A stretch of DNA of 64,000 nucleotides, taken from contig CM034240.1 in NCBI GenBank assembly GCA_019916065.1, forward strand, positions 44,838,026-44,902,025, written 5' to 3'. Positions within the stretch are counted from its first letter, which is position 1. Each line of letters starts with the position of its first letter. This document shows, in pieces, positions 1-13,075 of the stretch. The DNA is from Vitellaria paradoxa. Lineage: Eukaryota; Streptophyta; Magnoliopsida; Ericales; Sapotaceae. Below the pieces are notes generated by a model. The model was not told where the DNA came from. It did no database searches and saw only the letters and a list, made by a program, of their open reading frames with translations. A program made the position numbers and the translations under genes.

Positions 1-544
1 TCTCAATGCTGCCTGTCTGTCTGTCTCTTACTGTTATAATTAGTAATACAAACTGGTGGAGTTGTTAATTGCTTTACAGAATTGGTCTATGCTTACTGCT
101 TGTAGTTCATCATGAACTGGATGTTCACCCATTTCTGGTTTACAATTAATGGTTATATGGTTTGCACTCTTTACTGACAATTATAGGCTTTTAGCCGGGG
201 GAAGATCTTGTTCAAGCTTCAAGGAAGATCTCAATATATATATATATATATATATATAACAGACTTACCCTCTTAAGATATTGGGAAAACTATTATGTGA
301 CCCAAGCAATTTTGTAAACTATAGTGATTGAAAACGTAGATTTGTAATGGTAATCAATAGGGAAGATGGCTGTTACCTGGGGCTCATTGGATTCAAAAGG
401 ATGCCCTAATTTTACTTTATTCACAGACTCATATTCCATAGCTTGACCTTGTATGCATATGAAGCAACTGAAAACACCATAGGTTTTGTCTATCCTATTA
501 TTTTTAGCAATTGGAACTGAGATCATCGATGGTGATGCATGCAG
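1..544 (+). other. Intron of the GH28 gene (3' portion)
   Basis: No exon-like coding stretch of GH28 is visible here, so this is read as the end of a long intron, terminating at the AG at 543-544. It contains a (TA)n microsatellite at about 232-258. Confidence 0.6.
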
Positions 545-1985
545 ATTCGTGTGAGAATATGGTAATAGAGGATAGCTATATCAGTGTTGGTGATGATGGA
601 GTTGCAATAAAGAGTGGCTGGGATCAGTATGGAATTGCTTATGGTCGGCCTTCCACAAACATTCTCATTCGCAATCTCACTGTACGCTCTACAGTAAGGT
701 GAGTTTTCCTAATCATAATTCCATTGCAGCACATGCATATTTGGAAATGTTACATTTGTTTTTTTAAGCACAAACTATCGAAAACCATATATCTTTGTTA
801 ATGCATGTGCTTGCAATTGCATCTTGTACCTTTCAAAAAAAAAAGTAATTGCATCTTGTGTCAAACTTCTCCCTTGCCAAATTTTAAGTGATTTTATCAT
901 TGAGTTAACATGTAGCCATGGTTGTTGTGGTCTTTAGCTAAACATGAAGTTGTGAAATTATTTTTAATTACCCCAAAAAAAAAAAACTTAAATTATTTCA
1001 ATTTGCAAGTAAATCCTAGAAATGGGTCTGCCAATTTCTCCTTTTGCTTGGGCATTGAACACCTGTAAATTTTAAAAATTTGCCCAATCTTGTTAATATT
1101 AAGTTTTCAATTGATTTATGGTCATGAGCAATGACCCTTGATTTTGAACTTTGTCAGCAGTTTTGCACGCTACCGAAAATTTCCAAATTCCTGTCTTCTA
1201 CTCTCGTTACTCTGGAATATGCACAAACTGGTTTTCAGGATGGGCACAGGTCATTTTGGCTTTGAATGGTTATTATTGCATCATGATGGTTGGACATATT
1301 CTTCATGCCTTCAAACAATCAGGTTGATAGAGATATCAACAAAAAATTGAGGGCCAGTTGATATACCTTGACACATAAGTTTTAACTTTGTGATTGTACT
1401 GTAACTTACCATCTCTTGGATCTTTAAACTAAACTCTCTGCCAATCTTTACAGTGCTGGAGTATCGATTGGCAGTGAAATGTCTGGTGGAGTCTCAAATA
1501 TCACCGTGGAGAATCTCTATGTCTGGAACTCAAGAAGGGCTGTCCGGATCAAGACTAGTGCTGGCAGGGGCGGTTATGTTCGGAACATAACCTACAGGAA
1601 CCTGACACTGGACAATGTTCGGGTTGGTATTGTGATAAAAACTGACTACAATGAGCACCCAGATGAAGGCTATGACCCGAAAGCCCTTCCAATCATTGAA
1701 AATATTAGCTTCACAACAATTCGTGGTCAGGGAGTTCGAATTCCTGTTCGTATCTATGGTAGCCCGGACATTCCTGTGAGGAATGTGACTTTCCAGGACA
1801 TGTTAGTGGGAATTACATACAAGAAGAAACGTATATTCCAGTGTTCCTTTGTTGAAGGCCGCGTGATTGGAAGCATCTTCCCCCGTCCGTGCGAGAATTT
1901 AGATGTTTATGATGAACAAAGACGGCTGGTTAAGAAATCAACATCAGTGTCACAAAACAGTACTGATATGGATTACGAAATTTGA
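545..1985 (+). CDS. Polygalacturonase-like glycoside hydrolase family 28 protein, 3' part (two last exons)
   Basis: Two exons are supported: 545-698 (after an AG at 543-544, ending before GTGAGT) and 1454-1985 (after TTTACAG, ending TGA). They join in frame to give the last ~228 residues; earlier exons lie left of the window. The parallel beta-helix fold of GH28 is indicated by short repeated strands (NITVENLYVWNS, NITYRNLTLDN). The SVGDD segment matches the family's catalytic GDD, and RIK is present (AVRIKTS). The family's GHG motif is replaced by VSIGSE, as in the plant clade annotated 'probable polygalacturonase', so pectin hydrolysis is not certain. The family acts on cell-wall pectin after secretion; any signal peptide is outside the window. 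Canonical members are ~450-490 residues, so about half is visible. The 3' end lacks frameshifts. Family assignment is firm; substrate is inferred. Confidence 0.9.
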
Positions 1986-3719
1986 AAGGGAAATCCGGAG
2001 TTCCTCAGTGGAAGATTCTGTGGTGTTTATGGCTTCCCTTGCCTTGGCAGAGAATTGATGGCTTAATTCTTACCTTATCTGTTTGAAGGTTGGAACATAC
2101 TAAAGGTCATTCCAAGTTTGAATATGCTGAGGTTTGAGCTACTTCTGAGAAATAATTCAAAGAAGTTTCCAACAAGAATAGGAAAGATTGAAATGTAGGG
2201 ACTCGGGATTGCTGTTGTGGGAGGCTGCTTTTGTAATAGCAAGAGCTTCCTGGTCGTCAGAAATGACCCTTTGAGATATTTGGGGTTCCATTTTTGTGAT
2301 ATCTTTTTCCCTCATGTGGTCAACTGATTCTTGATGAAGTCTGCCAGGAGGGAGTGAGGGAGAGAGACTACTATTCAATTCAACTGTTAGGTAATATTTT
2401 ATTTTATTATTGTTATTATTTTTTTTTGGGGGGGGGGGGGGTGGTAGAAATGATGAAGATCTCCTGTTTAAACCCGCAGATTCCCTCCTTTTTTGTGGAA
2501 TCATGTGAGGGGTATGTATAGTGTATATCTCTTATTCATTTATACGTCTCTTTTAACTTTTCCTCTGTGGGGGGGTTTGGGTTTTGGTTCCTGCTTGTCC
2601 ATGAGAAATGAGGTGGAAGAGAGCTTAAACTTATTGTGCAAGAGAAGTGATGAGTCTACCACAAGTCAATGTCTGAGAACTCTAGCGGTGTGTTTGGCAG
2701 TTGGATGTGGATTGTCAACTACCAATTATCATCTGGTTCTCCCCTTGTTATAATTCTACGTCAAACTAAAAAAGCCCATCAATTAGTTCTCAGCCCTAAA
2801 CAGATCTCCCTCGTGCAAATTTTAACGTAGTGCAAGTCACTTCCATTATTCGCTGTTTATAGTTACAGTTTTTCCAATTGTGATATGTCCGATTAGCTGG
2901 AATTCTGCATAGACCCAAAAAAGATTGGTGCTTTCCTAATATCGATTCTTCGAAGTACAAGCCCGGTGGGAACATTAAAATTCTGTATTGTTGGGAGATT
3001 TGAAATAACAAAGGATGTTAGTCTCGTCGCATCGATCTTATGAGCTGTTGGATCAAAATTGAAAAGTTCACGATAAAAGTAAGTTTACAAACTTTAAGTT
3101 GGAACTTTCAAATTTATTTCTGTTGTAAACGGTCCGATTTTGATTTATTGACTCACAACACCGATGTCATGGAACTAAGATCACAAGATTGTTAAAACTG
3201 TGATTGACAAATGCAAGAGTACTGATAAAACTGTGATTATGCTCGCCACTTGCATGTGTAACTAACCAGTTGAGACTTTTGAGTAATGTATTTCTGCCTG
3301 TGCTAGTAATTTACAATGGCGGTTATTTATATTTTTTTTTTGTTTTGGGGGGAGGGGGGGGAGGTTGCCCTTGTCTTCCACCAAAAAAAAAAAAAATGTT
3401 TTAATTGGTAATCTTATCAAAAAATTTGAATACTTTTTTTTAAAATACTTTTCTGCTGCATATGAACAAATCTGGTTCATGATCATCCCCAACCCTCCTA
3501 TGATGATGCTATGGACTCATCAGAAGAAGCAAAAGTAAAAAAGCAGACAGCATAAATGAAATGATAGAAGATACTCGTTGAATTTGAAAGTTTTAAGTGC
3601 AAATTGCAAAAATGCAAATGGTGTATTATTATTACAGAGAGATGTTCAACCCTACAGATTTTAGCCAGTTACTCCTCTCCCGGATCGATCTTTCTGAAGC
3701 CACAGAGTAAAATCAAATT
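1986..3719. other. 3' flank between two convergent genes
   Basis: The start should hold the 3' UTR of the GH28 gene. Poly-G runs occur near 2427 and 3349, and A/T homopolymers near 3382. The predicted reading frames show no family motif and cross homopolymers; I see no gene. Confidence 0.5.
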
Positions 3720-6700
3720 TCAGATGACTTTTATTTCTTTCAGCCATTCCGTGTGAAGCGGACAAGGATCTGGTTTCCCTTCAGCAATCGCCTTCTCGGA
3801 GAGTGCATAGAACCAACCATTTCTCCATTTGAACTGAAGGATCAGGTAAATGTGCACTGTCAAAAGATTTATGTAAAAAAAAAAAAAAAAAAAAAAAACA
3901 TTCACCAAGTCATGAGACCAACTATTTTTACCTCCTTAACTGCAGTCGGGAAGTGAGCGACAGCCCGCGAATAAGCACATAACCTATCTTCAATCCCTGC
4001 ATCGAAAGCTAACCCTTTCTCGGCTGCTGCTGCAGATGCTAGTTCAGCAATGAGGCTACCCACCTGAAACCGCCTAAATATCAGTTAAAAAAGTTGCTGT
4101 TGTTTTTTTTTTTTTCACTTTGGTTACCAAACCCAAACCATATGAATGAATCCCAAATGATCCAACCAGCCAACCCTCCCAACTAGTGAATTTTTATTTT
4201 TATTTTACGCACAATTATTCATAATCCAGGCCACAGTTGATCATATCCTGACCAATTACCACACACAGTAGACTTTACAATTCTGCTAGTGATGTTGAAA
4301 AAAAAGAGTCTCATGAGCCCCTGTTTAATGTACCCTATTATGTCGATAATTATTTCAAAAGTCTAAATTGTTAAGGAATTTAGCCCAACTAACCTAACAC
4401 TCACCCTTACATGCGGCTCCTGATTCACACGTGGACATGAGAGACGAATAAACTCGACACAGTGCACTGACACAAACCGCACAAATGTGTTGTTGTATAG
4501 AAAATAAAATGTAGTACTGTTGTTGCTAACGAGCTAGGCACCATCTAGAAATGTTCTTAACAATTTAGTTACAACGACTACAAGATTTTCCTTTCCAATT
4601 TCTGTTCTTTCCATTCTGAAAATTGTAAGCAGTTAAAAAAGTGGCTTTACCTCTGATCGGAACTCCTTTTCAACAGCACCAACAGTTGCTCCAGGATGAC
4701 GTGCTCCAACTAGCATGAATGCCGATATCCATATAAGTTTCTCCAACATCTGCTTCTGAAAAGCTTCCTTGTCGAGAACCTGGTACATAACACCAATAAA
4801 TTAATGATTTAGAAAGAAGTTGCTATTTTGCAGTGAAGAAGAATGATGTAATCTGCACCCCCCCACCCCAAAAAAAAAAAAAAAAAGAAAATGCCTTCAA
4901 CTCTTGATTAGTGGGATAGACAATTTCAACTTAAATCTCCCCAAAAGGGGCGATACAAGTACCAGAGCAGATGAAGATATAAAGGTCAAAATCATTAGGA
5001 ATAACAATCTGATGTGAAATGACGTGCACAAAAGAAAATAAAAACACAAGATTTATGTAATTCACCCAAGAACTAGAGCTATGACCAAAAGAGCAACTGC
5101 AATCTTCACTGCGATTAAAGGCAAAAATATAATTACAAGTTACATATGTGGCTGCCACAAACTTTAAGTTCAGTAATTTCGTATTCGTATCATGTTGCCC
5201 TCATTTCCTGTATAAAGGGGAACAGGGACCGTCCCCCGGGGGGGGGGGGGGGGAGAGAAACTGGGCCGTAAAAATCTGAGCAGGGCACAACCCCGGACCT
5301 CCACCTTACGAGCAAGGGCACCGCCCCATGCGACCCACAGTCAACTTACTACAAAGTTATTTATGTAAAGTTCAGGTAAGGTGTACAATACTATCAGGCT
5401 CCACACTACCCAACAAAAGATACTTGGCTCAACCCCCCCCCCCCCCGGGGGCCGGGGGGATGAATTCTCTCGCTAGAAAACTATCACCGACAGAAGGACA
5501 GGGGAGAAATTGTGTACAAGAAACTACGCTCTTAAAACGAAGTTACTCCAAAAGTTACGCATGAGTCAATTACCTTAGCAATAAAAAAATAAATAAATAA
5601 ATAAAATTTCATCCCATACCTTGCAAGAAAGGCCCCCAGCATGTAATCTTGCTGCCACGGCAGACGCCCATTTTCCATAAGCTGCTGTCAATCCTTCAGG
5701 ATTAGTATCCGTTATCCCATCAGTAGGTGGTTCACCAAGCTTTGATACAGCAAAATATGCCAAAACTTGGTCAGCATCACCCAAACCTTTACTATGAAAC
5801 CATGGTTCCAGCATTCCATTCTGGAAGAACACCAAATCTGCTATATTGTTACAATCCATGACAACACAAACCCATTGCACAGAGTCCAAACGAATCATCT
5901 ACATTAAATTTTTGCACAACATTACTCTCACCCATAATACGATTCAAATCTCGAGTTAGTTTATTGCAACTAATACGGTCATCCATTACACCACAAAAAA
6001 AAAAAGTTCAAATCATTCAACTGAATGCTGAATAATAAAACTAAATGTAATTACAGTAAATAATGGAATTGTTATGAACCCAAATTAGTTAGTAAGGATC
6101 CCAAATTTAATAGTCAAGATCATTGTATTAGATTAGTTGGATAGATATTTTAATTGTTGTAATAAAGTCTATAAATAAGAAGCATTGTAAGAAAAAAGTA
6201 CAATGAAAAAAAGTTACCATTTTGGGATTAATTTATCGTTTAGAAAAGAAGAGTTGCCTCCGAATCAAACCCATTTTTTTTCATTTTCTCTTTTACTTTC
6301 TTACTTGCCAATCAACAAGAAGTGGGTTCCCTTGGGAACTATCACATTACATACATATAGTTTATCTTTCGCATTCTAATCAATCACGACGAAGGTTTCT
6401 GCGAAGTAAGGAAATTAAACTGAACGATGTTGATTGTTGAGTTACCCTCATGGACCAGTACAAATTCAACGTCAAGAATTGCTAAATAGGGATTGCATTA
6501 CCCAAAGTTAATCTGATGGCTAAATACTATGTTAACCTCTGAAAATTCCACACACATGTATAAAGACAGAAGAAGAACAAACAAAAATCCAAAAAAGACC
6601 AAACTTTTCGAGTTTTTTGGGCAGAGAAAGACCATTCAATTTGGTGAATAACTAATAAAAAGGAATACGGTAGAAGTACCGCTCCATCGAGACTGAGGAG

Positions 6701-7016
6701 TGGACTCGAGAACGCACTCGAGATCATCGTTCCTTGTGCAGACCAAGATGGGACCAGGGAAATCAACCGGCACAGGCTCGCCTCTCTTCACCAACACATC
6801 GTCGCCTTTACCCATGTCCTGCAACGCCCGTCCAACCCTTCCGCCGCCCACTATGACGGCGGGAACTACCTTTGTGGCGGTGTCGGCGGCGGCCATGGCC
6901 GTTACTGATGAGGAAGATGACGATGTCCTAAATTTGAAGGTGAACCCAAATCTTGAAGTGGGTTTGGTGCAGCGGTGCCAAAGAGAGGAGGGAAAGGGCG
7001 TAATTGTTGATGCCAT
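3720..7016 (-). CDS. Plastid-type Rossmann-fold protein of unknown function (five exons, 309 aa)
   Basis: Exons on the minus strand: 7016-6680, 5837-5620, 4779-4651, 4063-3932 and 3833-3720. All have GT-AG borders and compatible phases, giving 309 residues and a TGA stop. The start at 7016 has a good context (GCCATGG), and an in-frame codon further upstream is GTG, not ATG. The first ~50 residues are Ser/Thr/Arg rich with few acids, like a chloroplast transit peptide. Then comes a beta-strand with a nucleotide-binding glycine motif (AVIVGGGRVGRAL), followed by LVFFQNGMLEPW and an alpha-helical C-terminal half. The layout resembles ketopantoate-reductase-type dehydrogenases but no enzymatic assignment is safe. 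From memory the Arabidopsis relative may be At1g16080, a plastid protein of similar length; that link is inferred from synteny and not checked. The second intron end region (5210-5460) carries G- and C-runs. Confidence 0.85.
5215..5465. repeat. Poly-G / poly-C bounded repeat fragment in an intron
   Basis: A G-run at about 5239-5254 and a C-run at about 5433-5446 bracket a relatively GC-rich island inside intron 2 of the Rossmann gene. The stretch at 5288-5340 resembles the tRNA-like tail found in many plant repeats (CCCCGGACCTCC). It is probably a decayed retroposon; class uncertain. Confidence 0.35.
6069..6400. repeat. Possible solo LTR in intron 1 of the Rossmann gene
   Basis: The sequence starts TGTTATGAACCC, has a TATAAATA box near 6170 and Pyr-rich 3' half, and reads like a short LTR. 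No matching 5-bp target duplication could be placed, so this remains a candidate only. Confidence 0.3.
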
Positions 7017-7526
7017 GGCTATGCGAATGTAGATAGAGCCACCCACCCACCGAGAACCCTTTGGGCCTTTTTTTGTTCTATATTTTAGTGCAGTGGTAAC
7101 TCACCGAGGCCTTGTTTGGTGTTAAAAAAAGAATTAAAAATTATCAAAATTTATTAATTTTTTAATTAATTAAATCTCGTAATATACCATTTTTATAATA
7201 AAATTTTATAGTATTTTTTTTTTTTTCAAACCAAACACCTGAAGGGTCAGCCGAGAGAGCCACTCATTTTTAGGATGATCATCAGCCTATCCAAATCTAT
7301 TGCTAGCCTGAGAACCTGACCATATCCATATGATTGTGATGTAGAACAGAGCTGATCAAGGCGTACTAGGCCCGTAGGCCTGGTAGGCTCCGGCCCTTAT
7401 TTTTTCCGGACTTGAAAAATAAACAAATTATTAGGAAGAATGTTTAGATATAGAACCCGTTTGATACTTCAAAAATAAAAATAAAAATAAAAAAGATAAG
7501 TAAAAGTGATATTTTTTGAATGTTTA

Positions 7527-7720
7527 GGGCCAGTTTGAGAAACTCAACTAATAGCTGATTTTTTTGTAGTTTCAATTGTATTTTATCAATTTTATTTTCT
7601 TATATTTTAATTTTTTTAAAATTTTTAAGAGTAAAAATCTTAAATTAACAAAAATTAAAATTTACCTAAAAAAGAGTCACTTTTTCCTTCCCAAACACAA
7701 TGTTCTTCCTAAACCAAGCC
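7527..7720. mobile_element. Tourist-type MITE (TTA target duplication)
   Basis: The element starts GGGCCAGTTTGAG and its other end reads GGCTTGGTTTAGG on the minus strand. TTA flanks both sides (7524-7526 and 7721-7723), as expected for PIF/Harbinger-type MITEs. The interior is AT-rich and non-coding. Confidence 0.65.
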
Positions 7721-8108
7721 TTAGTTGGCGCAACTAAAAATTATGATGAGAATTGTTTGAATGTGGTGTCCATTATTTGTTCAAATATTTGTTGACGAAA
7801 AGTTGGCAATGAGTGTTTGATAAACAAAAGTTAACAAAAATTTGTAAAATTTAAAATTTCTAAGTAAACACAGATAAAATAAAAATGATAGAAATTAATA
7901 AAAATTAACATAAATTTATAAAATTTAGAGTACCAAACACCCTCGTAGATTTAGACTCAAAGTTAGTTTTTTTTTTTTTTAAATTAAACTTAAATTTATG
8001 TTTTTCTACCTAGTCTATTTAGATATAGATTTAGACTCAAGTTTTTTTTTTTTTTTTTAAATTAAACTTGAGTTTATGTATATTTAAAATTCAGTTCAGT
8101 TTGACTTA

Positions 8109-8308
8109 GAGTTCGTTTGGGAACCCGAAAATAACACTAGCTAATTTTTAGCAAATTACTAGCAAATACAAAAATTACCAAATTACCCTTACTAATTTTA
8201 TCAAGCTATTAGCAAGCTATTATTAGCACATAAAGGTATAAATGTCAATATATTACAAATTTTATCTTCCCAAGAAATTAACACATGCTAATTTTCCCAA
8301 ACCAAGCC
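8109..8308. mobile_element. Tourist-type MITE (TTA target duplication)
   Basis: Ends GAGTTCGTTTGGGAA and, on the minus strand, GGCTTGGTTTGGGAA are imperfect inverted repeats, bordered by TTA at 8106-8108 and 8309-8311. The 200-bp body has no coding capacity. Confidence 0.7.
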
Positions 8309-9956
8309 TTAGTTTTGCTTAAAAATGATAACAGATAAGATATTTACAAAAATTGCTATACTTATTTTATAGCCCATTTAAATTTTCCAAGCTCATTCTC
8401 CTCCAAAATTCATTATTTTTTATTTCAAAATTTCAAGCACCTTCCATCCCATTTAAAATCTTTTTAACTCAGCCTATAATCATGTCTAAGTGGTTTTTTT
8501 AATTTGTCTTTCACCTTTGGTAAATAAACAAAAAAAAAAAAATGTAAATCCTAACTTATAGATAACTCATATTTTCTTTTCTTTTTTTTTTAAAGAGTGT
8601 TTCATTTTTTACAATACAATTTCCTGCAGATAATTGATGCTCTTTTTTTTTCTTAATTTTTTTTCTTAAAGTGTTATAATTTTTTTAATAGTGTATTTTT
8701 TTTTATCAGTATCGAAATTTTAACATTTATTAAAAAAAAAAAGGAAATCCAATTAGAAGATTCATTTAAAATTAGAAAGTTTGATTTGATCTTTGATAAA
8801 GCTTTTAGAAGTGGTAGTTGGTGTTTCATTTGATTTTTTTTTATAAAGCTTTTGGAAGTGCAAGTTGGTGTTTTATATATTAGGAAATTTCATTTGAAAA
8901 GGAAAATATTTCAATGGCTTCAGATCCAAAATTTACGTACTCCAATATACGAGAATAGATAATCCAAAATTATCAATTCTAATTTTTATTCAAGTGAAAA
9001 AATTGTATACTTTTTTACCTTGAAGGTGGGGGATTATGATCCTCTCTTTTCCAAGTGTCCTTTTATTATCTAGACTATGGGACATGTTAACTCCGAAGGT
9101 TGCCATTCAATGGCATAGAGGTAATTAGGATAATTTTGGTGGCATTTAGTTTATTTTTCTATTTTTTATTTTTATTTTATGTGTTAAAACTCTCAAAATA
9201 AGAAATTAAAAAATACTCTTTTTTTTTTCTTGTTTTGAGATTTTTTTTATTTTTTGTTAAAAACTCTCAAAACGACTTTTTGTTATTTTTCATTTTATGT
9301 GTAAAGTCATTTTTGATTTTCAAAAACAGATTTTAAAAATACAAATAAACAGATGAGTTTTAACCTATTTTCTTTATTTTCAAAAGAATAAAATGAAAAA
9401 TAAATTCAAAATAGAAAATAGATAATAAAAATAAAAAATAGAAAATAAAAAAACAAATCAAATAGGCCCATTCATTTTCATACGTTGGGCTTCGAATGAA
9501 TTTCAGGGCAATGAATCAGCCAAAATTCATCGGAAGGTCTCTGTTATTGATATCCACTCCATTTGAAAAGAAATGAATTTTAGGATATTTTAAAATGAGT
9601 ATATATTGGCATTCAACCATTGTGGAAAAAACTTTCAAAAAATGTCCAATGTCAACTATCCTATATGAAGGGAATTTGTAATCTCACTCTAGCAAATGTG
9701 TGCTTGGAATGAGATAAGTTGTAAGTTCATAAATCATACATGAGATAAAAAAGTAAATAAATTTTAAAAATTTTCAAAAATTTTTAGAGTTTTACGGCCA
9801 AACAACGAAGCTTGCGTGACATTAATGTGAATAGACCATCGGAGAGTTCGCTAATTGTTACGTCCATTTGATTGCTTTAAATATTTATTGGCGGTTCCTC
9901 AAATGAGGTAATAGTTGTGGATTTTTCATATTTGATATACAACATAGGGTCCATTT

Positions 9957-10091
9957 AGATTACAAAAAATGTCAAAAGTTATCAAAAATTATAAAAGTTA
10001 TTAATTTTTTCAATTAAATTTTATTACATATCACTTTTACATTAATTTTTTATATTTTTCTTATACTTTTGTTATCCAAATAACCCCATAG
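9957..10091. mobile_element. Short MITE of the 'GATATGTG' family
   Basis: Ends GGGTCCATTTAGATTAC and, on the minus strand, GGGGTTATTTGGATAAC are inverted. The body shares AAATTTTATTACATATCACTT with related copies near 15440, 26380 and 50480, read on the other strand. Confidence 0.5.
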
Positions 10092-10499
10092 TCAGTGTCG
10101 TAACTTTTTGAAGCTGTTAGTTGTGGGATAATAGCTTTTTAACGATTTTAAGTAGGAGTTGGGTTTCTGAAAAAAAAAATTTAATTTTTTTGTAATTAGC
10201 TACTAAAAGTTAACTTTTTAACTTCTTGTTAATTTGATATTTTTGTTCAATGTTTAAAGGAAGTATAAAATATCAGAGAATAAGTTTGATACTTAAAAAA
10301 ATAAAAAACCAAAAAATAGTTCCTAGTAGTTAGAACTACCAATTTATTTTGCCAAACGTAGCCTCAATGTGTGATCATTCCTTCTGGAGTTTCTGTGATC
10401 CGTGCGTTGATACCATACTGTTAACACATATGGTACTGTTGAGGTTGTGAGCTGTGTGTTTTAGAAAGAGGTTTGACGAATGGCTTATAAATAAGTTCC

Positions 10500-12490
10500 A
10501 TTGAGTTTATTTGTGAATGTACTAGCAATTGTCTGTGCCTGAAGGTACAGAAATATAATTTAGCGTGTAAATAAATCAAATTTAAATTTATAAAACAAAT
10601 TTATATTAAAAAAAGTGTAAAAATAACTTATAAAAAAAATCATTACAAACATTATCACATTTTTTAAAAAATTAATTTAAAATCTTTTATATTAAAAATA
10701 TTAAAAAAATGAGAAGAGGAAGAAAAAATAATTCTGACCATTTAATAAATTCAACAGTTGAAAATACCTCCAATTCAAAATTTTAAACTTTTTTATTATA
10801 TAAATGGCATTTTTATATAGAAAGTATTAAAAAATATGGGAAGAGTGAGAGAAAAAGAAAAATAATTCTAACTATTTAAAAAATTTAACAGTAAAAAATT
10901 TTAAATTTCCTTATTATATAAATGACACATAATGTAAAAGTGTATATATTTAAAATTTAAGTTTTAAAAATATTTGGATGTGACATTTACGTGTGTGTCA
11001 AGCGGGCATGTTACAGTTTTGAAATATATTAATCACATTCAAAAAAAATTTAAACTTTTAAAAAATTAATAAAAATATAAAAAATTAAAAATAATTTTGT
11101 AATCACATTTTAAAAAATTTTCATATAAAGTGATCGAAAAGATAATTAAAGTAGGAAGAAAAAGAAAAAAAATAATTCAAACAATTAAATAAATTCATTA
11201 ATTAAAAATGCCAAATTCTAATTCTTTTGCCTGTGCTTAAATGTACATAAATATTTCTTTTCTTTCTGATATATTTTATTATAGAAATTTGAAAAAGATA
11301 GTAGTAATAACGCGGTAAAGTTTTAGCGATGATTGGAATAAATATCAAATCATAAGTTATTTAGCGTATAAATAACTCCATTTTGAATTCATAAAACAAA
11401 CCAATATGAAAAAGTGTGAAAATAACCTACAAAAATAAAAAATTACTAATCAAAAGAGATTAAGGTATTAAATTCTATTATTTATTATCACTATTATCAC
11501 ATTTTTAAAAGTTTAATATCAAATATATTTTATTTAAAAAGTATTCAAAAAAATAGAAAATTTGAGAGAAAGAGAAAAATTAATTCCAGCCATTAAGGAA
11601 ATCTAAAATTTCAATTTAAATGTTTATTTTTTAACAAAATTTTCAAGAAAATTGAAGTTTAAGTATTTAATTTAAATAAAAAAAATTAGTTGACATTGTT
11701 TAATAGGTATTCATACATTATTTAATATCCGTCTATTATTTTTCTCTTTATATTTTACGTTTTTATTTTTTGCTATCTATTTTTTTCTAAAATGAAAGCT
11801 GAAACTACTTTTAGAAATTAAATATTGTCTACAATTAGTTTTTAAAAAATTAATTGGATTTAATAAATATATTTCATGTTAATTTAATTTAATTATATTA
11901 TTTATTAAATTAAATTAAATTAATTATGATATTTATTAAAAATAATTTAATAAAATATATTTGATATTAAACAAATTAAATTAAATTAAATTATTAAATA
12001 TATTAACTAATTTCAATTATTTAATATAATTTTAAATTTCAATAATATATATTTTATATTAATTTAATATGAATTAATTAATTTCATATTAAATTAACTA
12101 ATTATTTATTTAATTTAAAAACTATTTAATTTAATTATTTAGTAAAAATAAATTAATTATTAATGAATATGATACATATTAACTGTAATATGATGCAATA
12201 AAAATAAATAATTCACTATAATATGATACATTAAAAAATAGACAAAGTATTAAAATAGACAAAATGTTTTCTTCCTCTTCTTATGTTTTTTTAATATTTT
12301 TATATAAAAGATTTTAAATTAATATTTTAAAAAATGTGATAATGTTTGTAATAAATAATAAAATTTTATAGGTTATTTTTACACTTTATTTAATGTAAGT
12401 TTGCTTTGTAAATTTAAATTTGATTTATTTACACACTAAATTATATTTTTGTATCTTTATGTATGAGTAATTGCTAGTAAATCTATAAAG
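10500..12490. repeat. AT-rich element with ~230-bp terminal inverted repeats
   Basis: The left arm (about 10500-10735) and the right arm (about 12265-12490) are reverse complements over most of their length: each contains ACTAGCAATT, then ATATAATTTAG, a CAAATTTAAATTTA block, AGTGTAAAAATAAC, CATTATCACATTTTTTAAAA and an AAGAGGAAGAAAA end. The interior repeats parts of the arms (10800-10900, 11340-11480, 11520-11600). No transposase is visible. It could be a non-autonomous long-TIR or foldback transposon, or nested MITEs. Confidence 0.6.
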
Positions 12491-12889
12491 TAAACGTACA
12501 TTAAAAAACTGTATAAATAATCTGTAAAAATTAAAATTATTAATCAAAAGATATCACATTTGGAAAAATATTAAATTACAAATTTTTATAAAAAATTTTT
12601 TATCACATTTTTAATATTAATGTAATAATATTTGTAATAAATAATAAAATTTTACCCTTTTTTTATTAGTTTTGAAAAATATTTAATATTTGTTATTTTT
12701 ATAATTTTTTATATAAATTTAAAAACAAATTTACATTTGTGTACCTTTATCTAAATTTTTGTACCTTTATATAAATATATATTTTTATACCTTTTTTTAC
12801 TTTTATATAAATTTAAAATTTATATTATTCTAAAAAAAATTATTTTTTGTATTAAAAACATCTTATTTTTGTATTTTAAAACCCCACCA

Positions 12890-13075
12890 AACCCAACCTA
12901 ACCCCTACTCTCTCTCACGCCCGGGCCCCACCCCCACCCCCACCCCCGTCCTTCCCTTGCACCCCGGGCCCCACCTCTTTCCCTCTCCCATCTCCTCTCT
13001 CTTCCCGGCCCCACCCCTTTCCCTCGCCCCCAGCACGCCCCCTCCTCTCCTTTTCTTTTTTCTCTCTCTTTCGCA
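12890..13075. repeat. C-rich, pyrimidine-only low-complexity block
   Basis: About 180 bp of almost pure C/T (runs of CCCCCA and CTCTCTC) stand out sharply from flanks that are mostly A/T. The reading frames across it are Gly/Arg-rich by composition only. Confidence 0.8.
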
